64,000 nt of DNA, from the NCBI GenBank assembly GCA_008923315.1, contig WBSF01000007.1, positions 526,247 through 590,246 on the forward strand, in the 5' to 3' direction. The notes beneath the pieces were generated by a model. It was not told where the DNA came from. It ran no database searches and saw only the letters and a list, made by a program, of their open reading frames with translations. Made by a program: the position numbers and the translations under genes. Source of the stretch: Betaproteobacteria bacterium SCN1. Lineage in GTDB: Bacteria > Pseudomonadota > Gammaproteobacteria > Burkholderiales > Thiobacillaceae. Positions 63,837 to 64,000 of the stretch are shown here, piece by piece; position 1 is the first letter of the stretch; each line of letters begins with the position of its first letter.

Positions 63837-64000
63837 TCACGATTCGAGCCGGGCGAGGCGTGCGTCCAGTCGCGCCGCGGCGTCTGCGAGGGCGTCGACC
63901 TCCGTGTTGAAGCGGGCGACGTCCACGCCGCGCGCCATCAACTCCGCTTCCTCGACGAGGTATTCGCTCGCGTTGTGGCCCAGCGCTGCGAACATCGCAT
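63837..64000 (-). CDS. ubiJ: Ubiquinone biosynthesis accessory protein UbiJ, C-terminal fragment
   Basis: The 3' end of an open frame entering from the right edge; 53 full codons before the stop. Sequence reads [24 protein letters not shown], and ends in the coiled-coil [11 protein letters not shown], the pattern of the UbiJ (SCP2-like) C-terminus. Position immediately upstream of ubiB supports this. The rest lies beyond the window. Confidence 0.75.
   Translation of the reverse strand, partial: AMFAALGHNASEYLVEEAELMARGVDVARFNTEVDALADAAARLDARLARLES

Overview
The window is a compact, GC-rich chromosomal segment of a Gram-negative bacterium, most consistent with the Betaproteobacteria (Nitrosomonadales/Rhodocyclales type). 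Reasons: a two-subunit glycine dehydrogenase (gcvPA/gcvPB), the order tlpA-aroQ-accB-accC-prmA-zinc-ribbon/DUF3426, the pair cytochrome c4 / ResB-CcsB (system II cytochrome c maturation), pilMNOPQ divergent from mrcA, and a PrsK/PrsR/PrsT PEP-CTERM locus. No tRNA, rRNA, IS element, prophage or CRISPR array was seen. No intergenic stretch exceeds about 300 bp; the longest (18258-18549, 60597-60840, 44395-44623, 33725-33926) hold a glycine riboswitch or sigma-54 regulatory regions.

Layout. 1-930: 3' end of class II fructose-bisphosphate aldolase and a small cytochrome c. 942-10665: Rep-type helicase, glutaredoxin-like protein, ApaH, an OlsA/OlsB-like acyltransferase pair (probable ornithine-lipid synthesis), a glycine-zipper lipoprotein, a PfkB kinase, a secreted zinc phospholipase C-like protein, a Dps-like ferritin, a PAP2 phosphatase and a GT4 glycosyltransferase. 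10781-18486: FimV-like protein, DgkA, and the glycine cleavage operon (gcvT-gcvH-gcvPA-DUF3144-tpx-gcvPB) behind a tandem glycine riboswitch. 18550-25136: DUF3426 protein, prmA, accC, accB, aroQ, tlpA, a secreted methionine-rich repeat protein and a DUF302 protein. 25327-29251: ccsB, resB, cytochrome c4. 29327-32873: engB, hemB, then a FeeM-like N-acyl amino acid synthase followed 2 nt later by a ThiF/E1-like adenylyltransferase. 32972-44394: PEP-CTERM protein, two tandem prsT lipoproteins, prsR, prsK, EpsB-type sugar transferase. 44624-52872: hypothetical, mrcA, pilMNOPQ. 52977-59674: a tightly overlapping operon aroK, beta-helix protein, triple-VanZ protein, DHH phosphoesterase, and an unusual ATP-sulfurylase/APS-kinase fusion. 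59784-64000: second PEP-CTERM protein, sodium:solute symporter, ubiB and the 3' end of ubiJ.

How it works together. The central theme is the cell envelope. PrsK/PrsR (a sigma-54 activator) probably drives the two PEP-CTERM genes: both have perfectly spaced -24/-12 elements and share two upstream sequence blocks whose mutual spacing is conserved. A third -24/-12 element precedes the sugar transferase gene. The exosortase itself is outside the window. The FeeM-like/ThiF pair beside a PEP-CTERM gene is the best candidate for an undescribed system, because N-acyl amino acid synthases are known to be linked to PEP-CTERM/exosortase loci but an E1-like partner suggests a further carboxylate-activation step. 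The aroK operon, with its degenerate ATP-sulfurylase motifs, is the second candidate.
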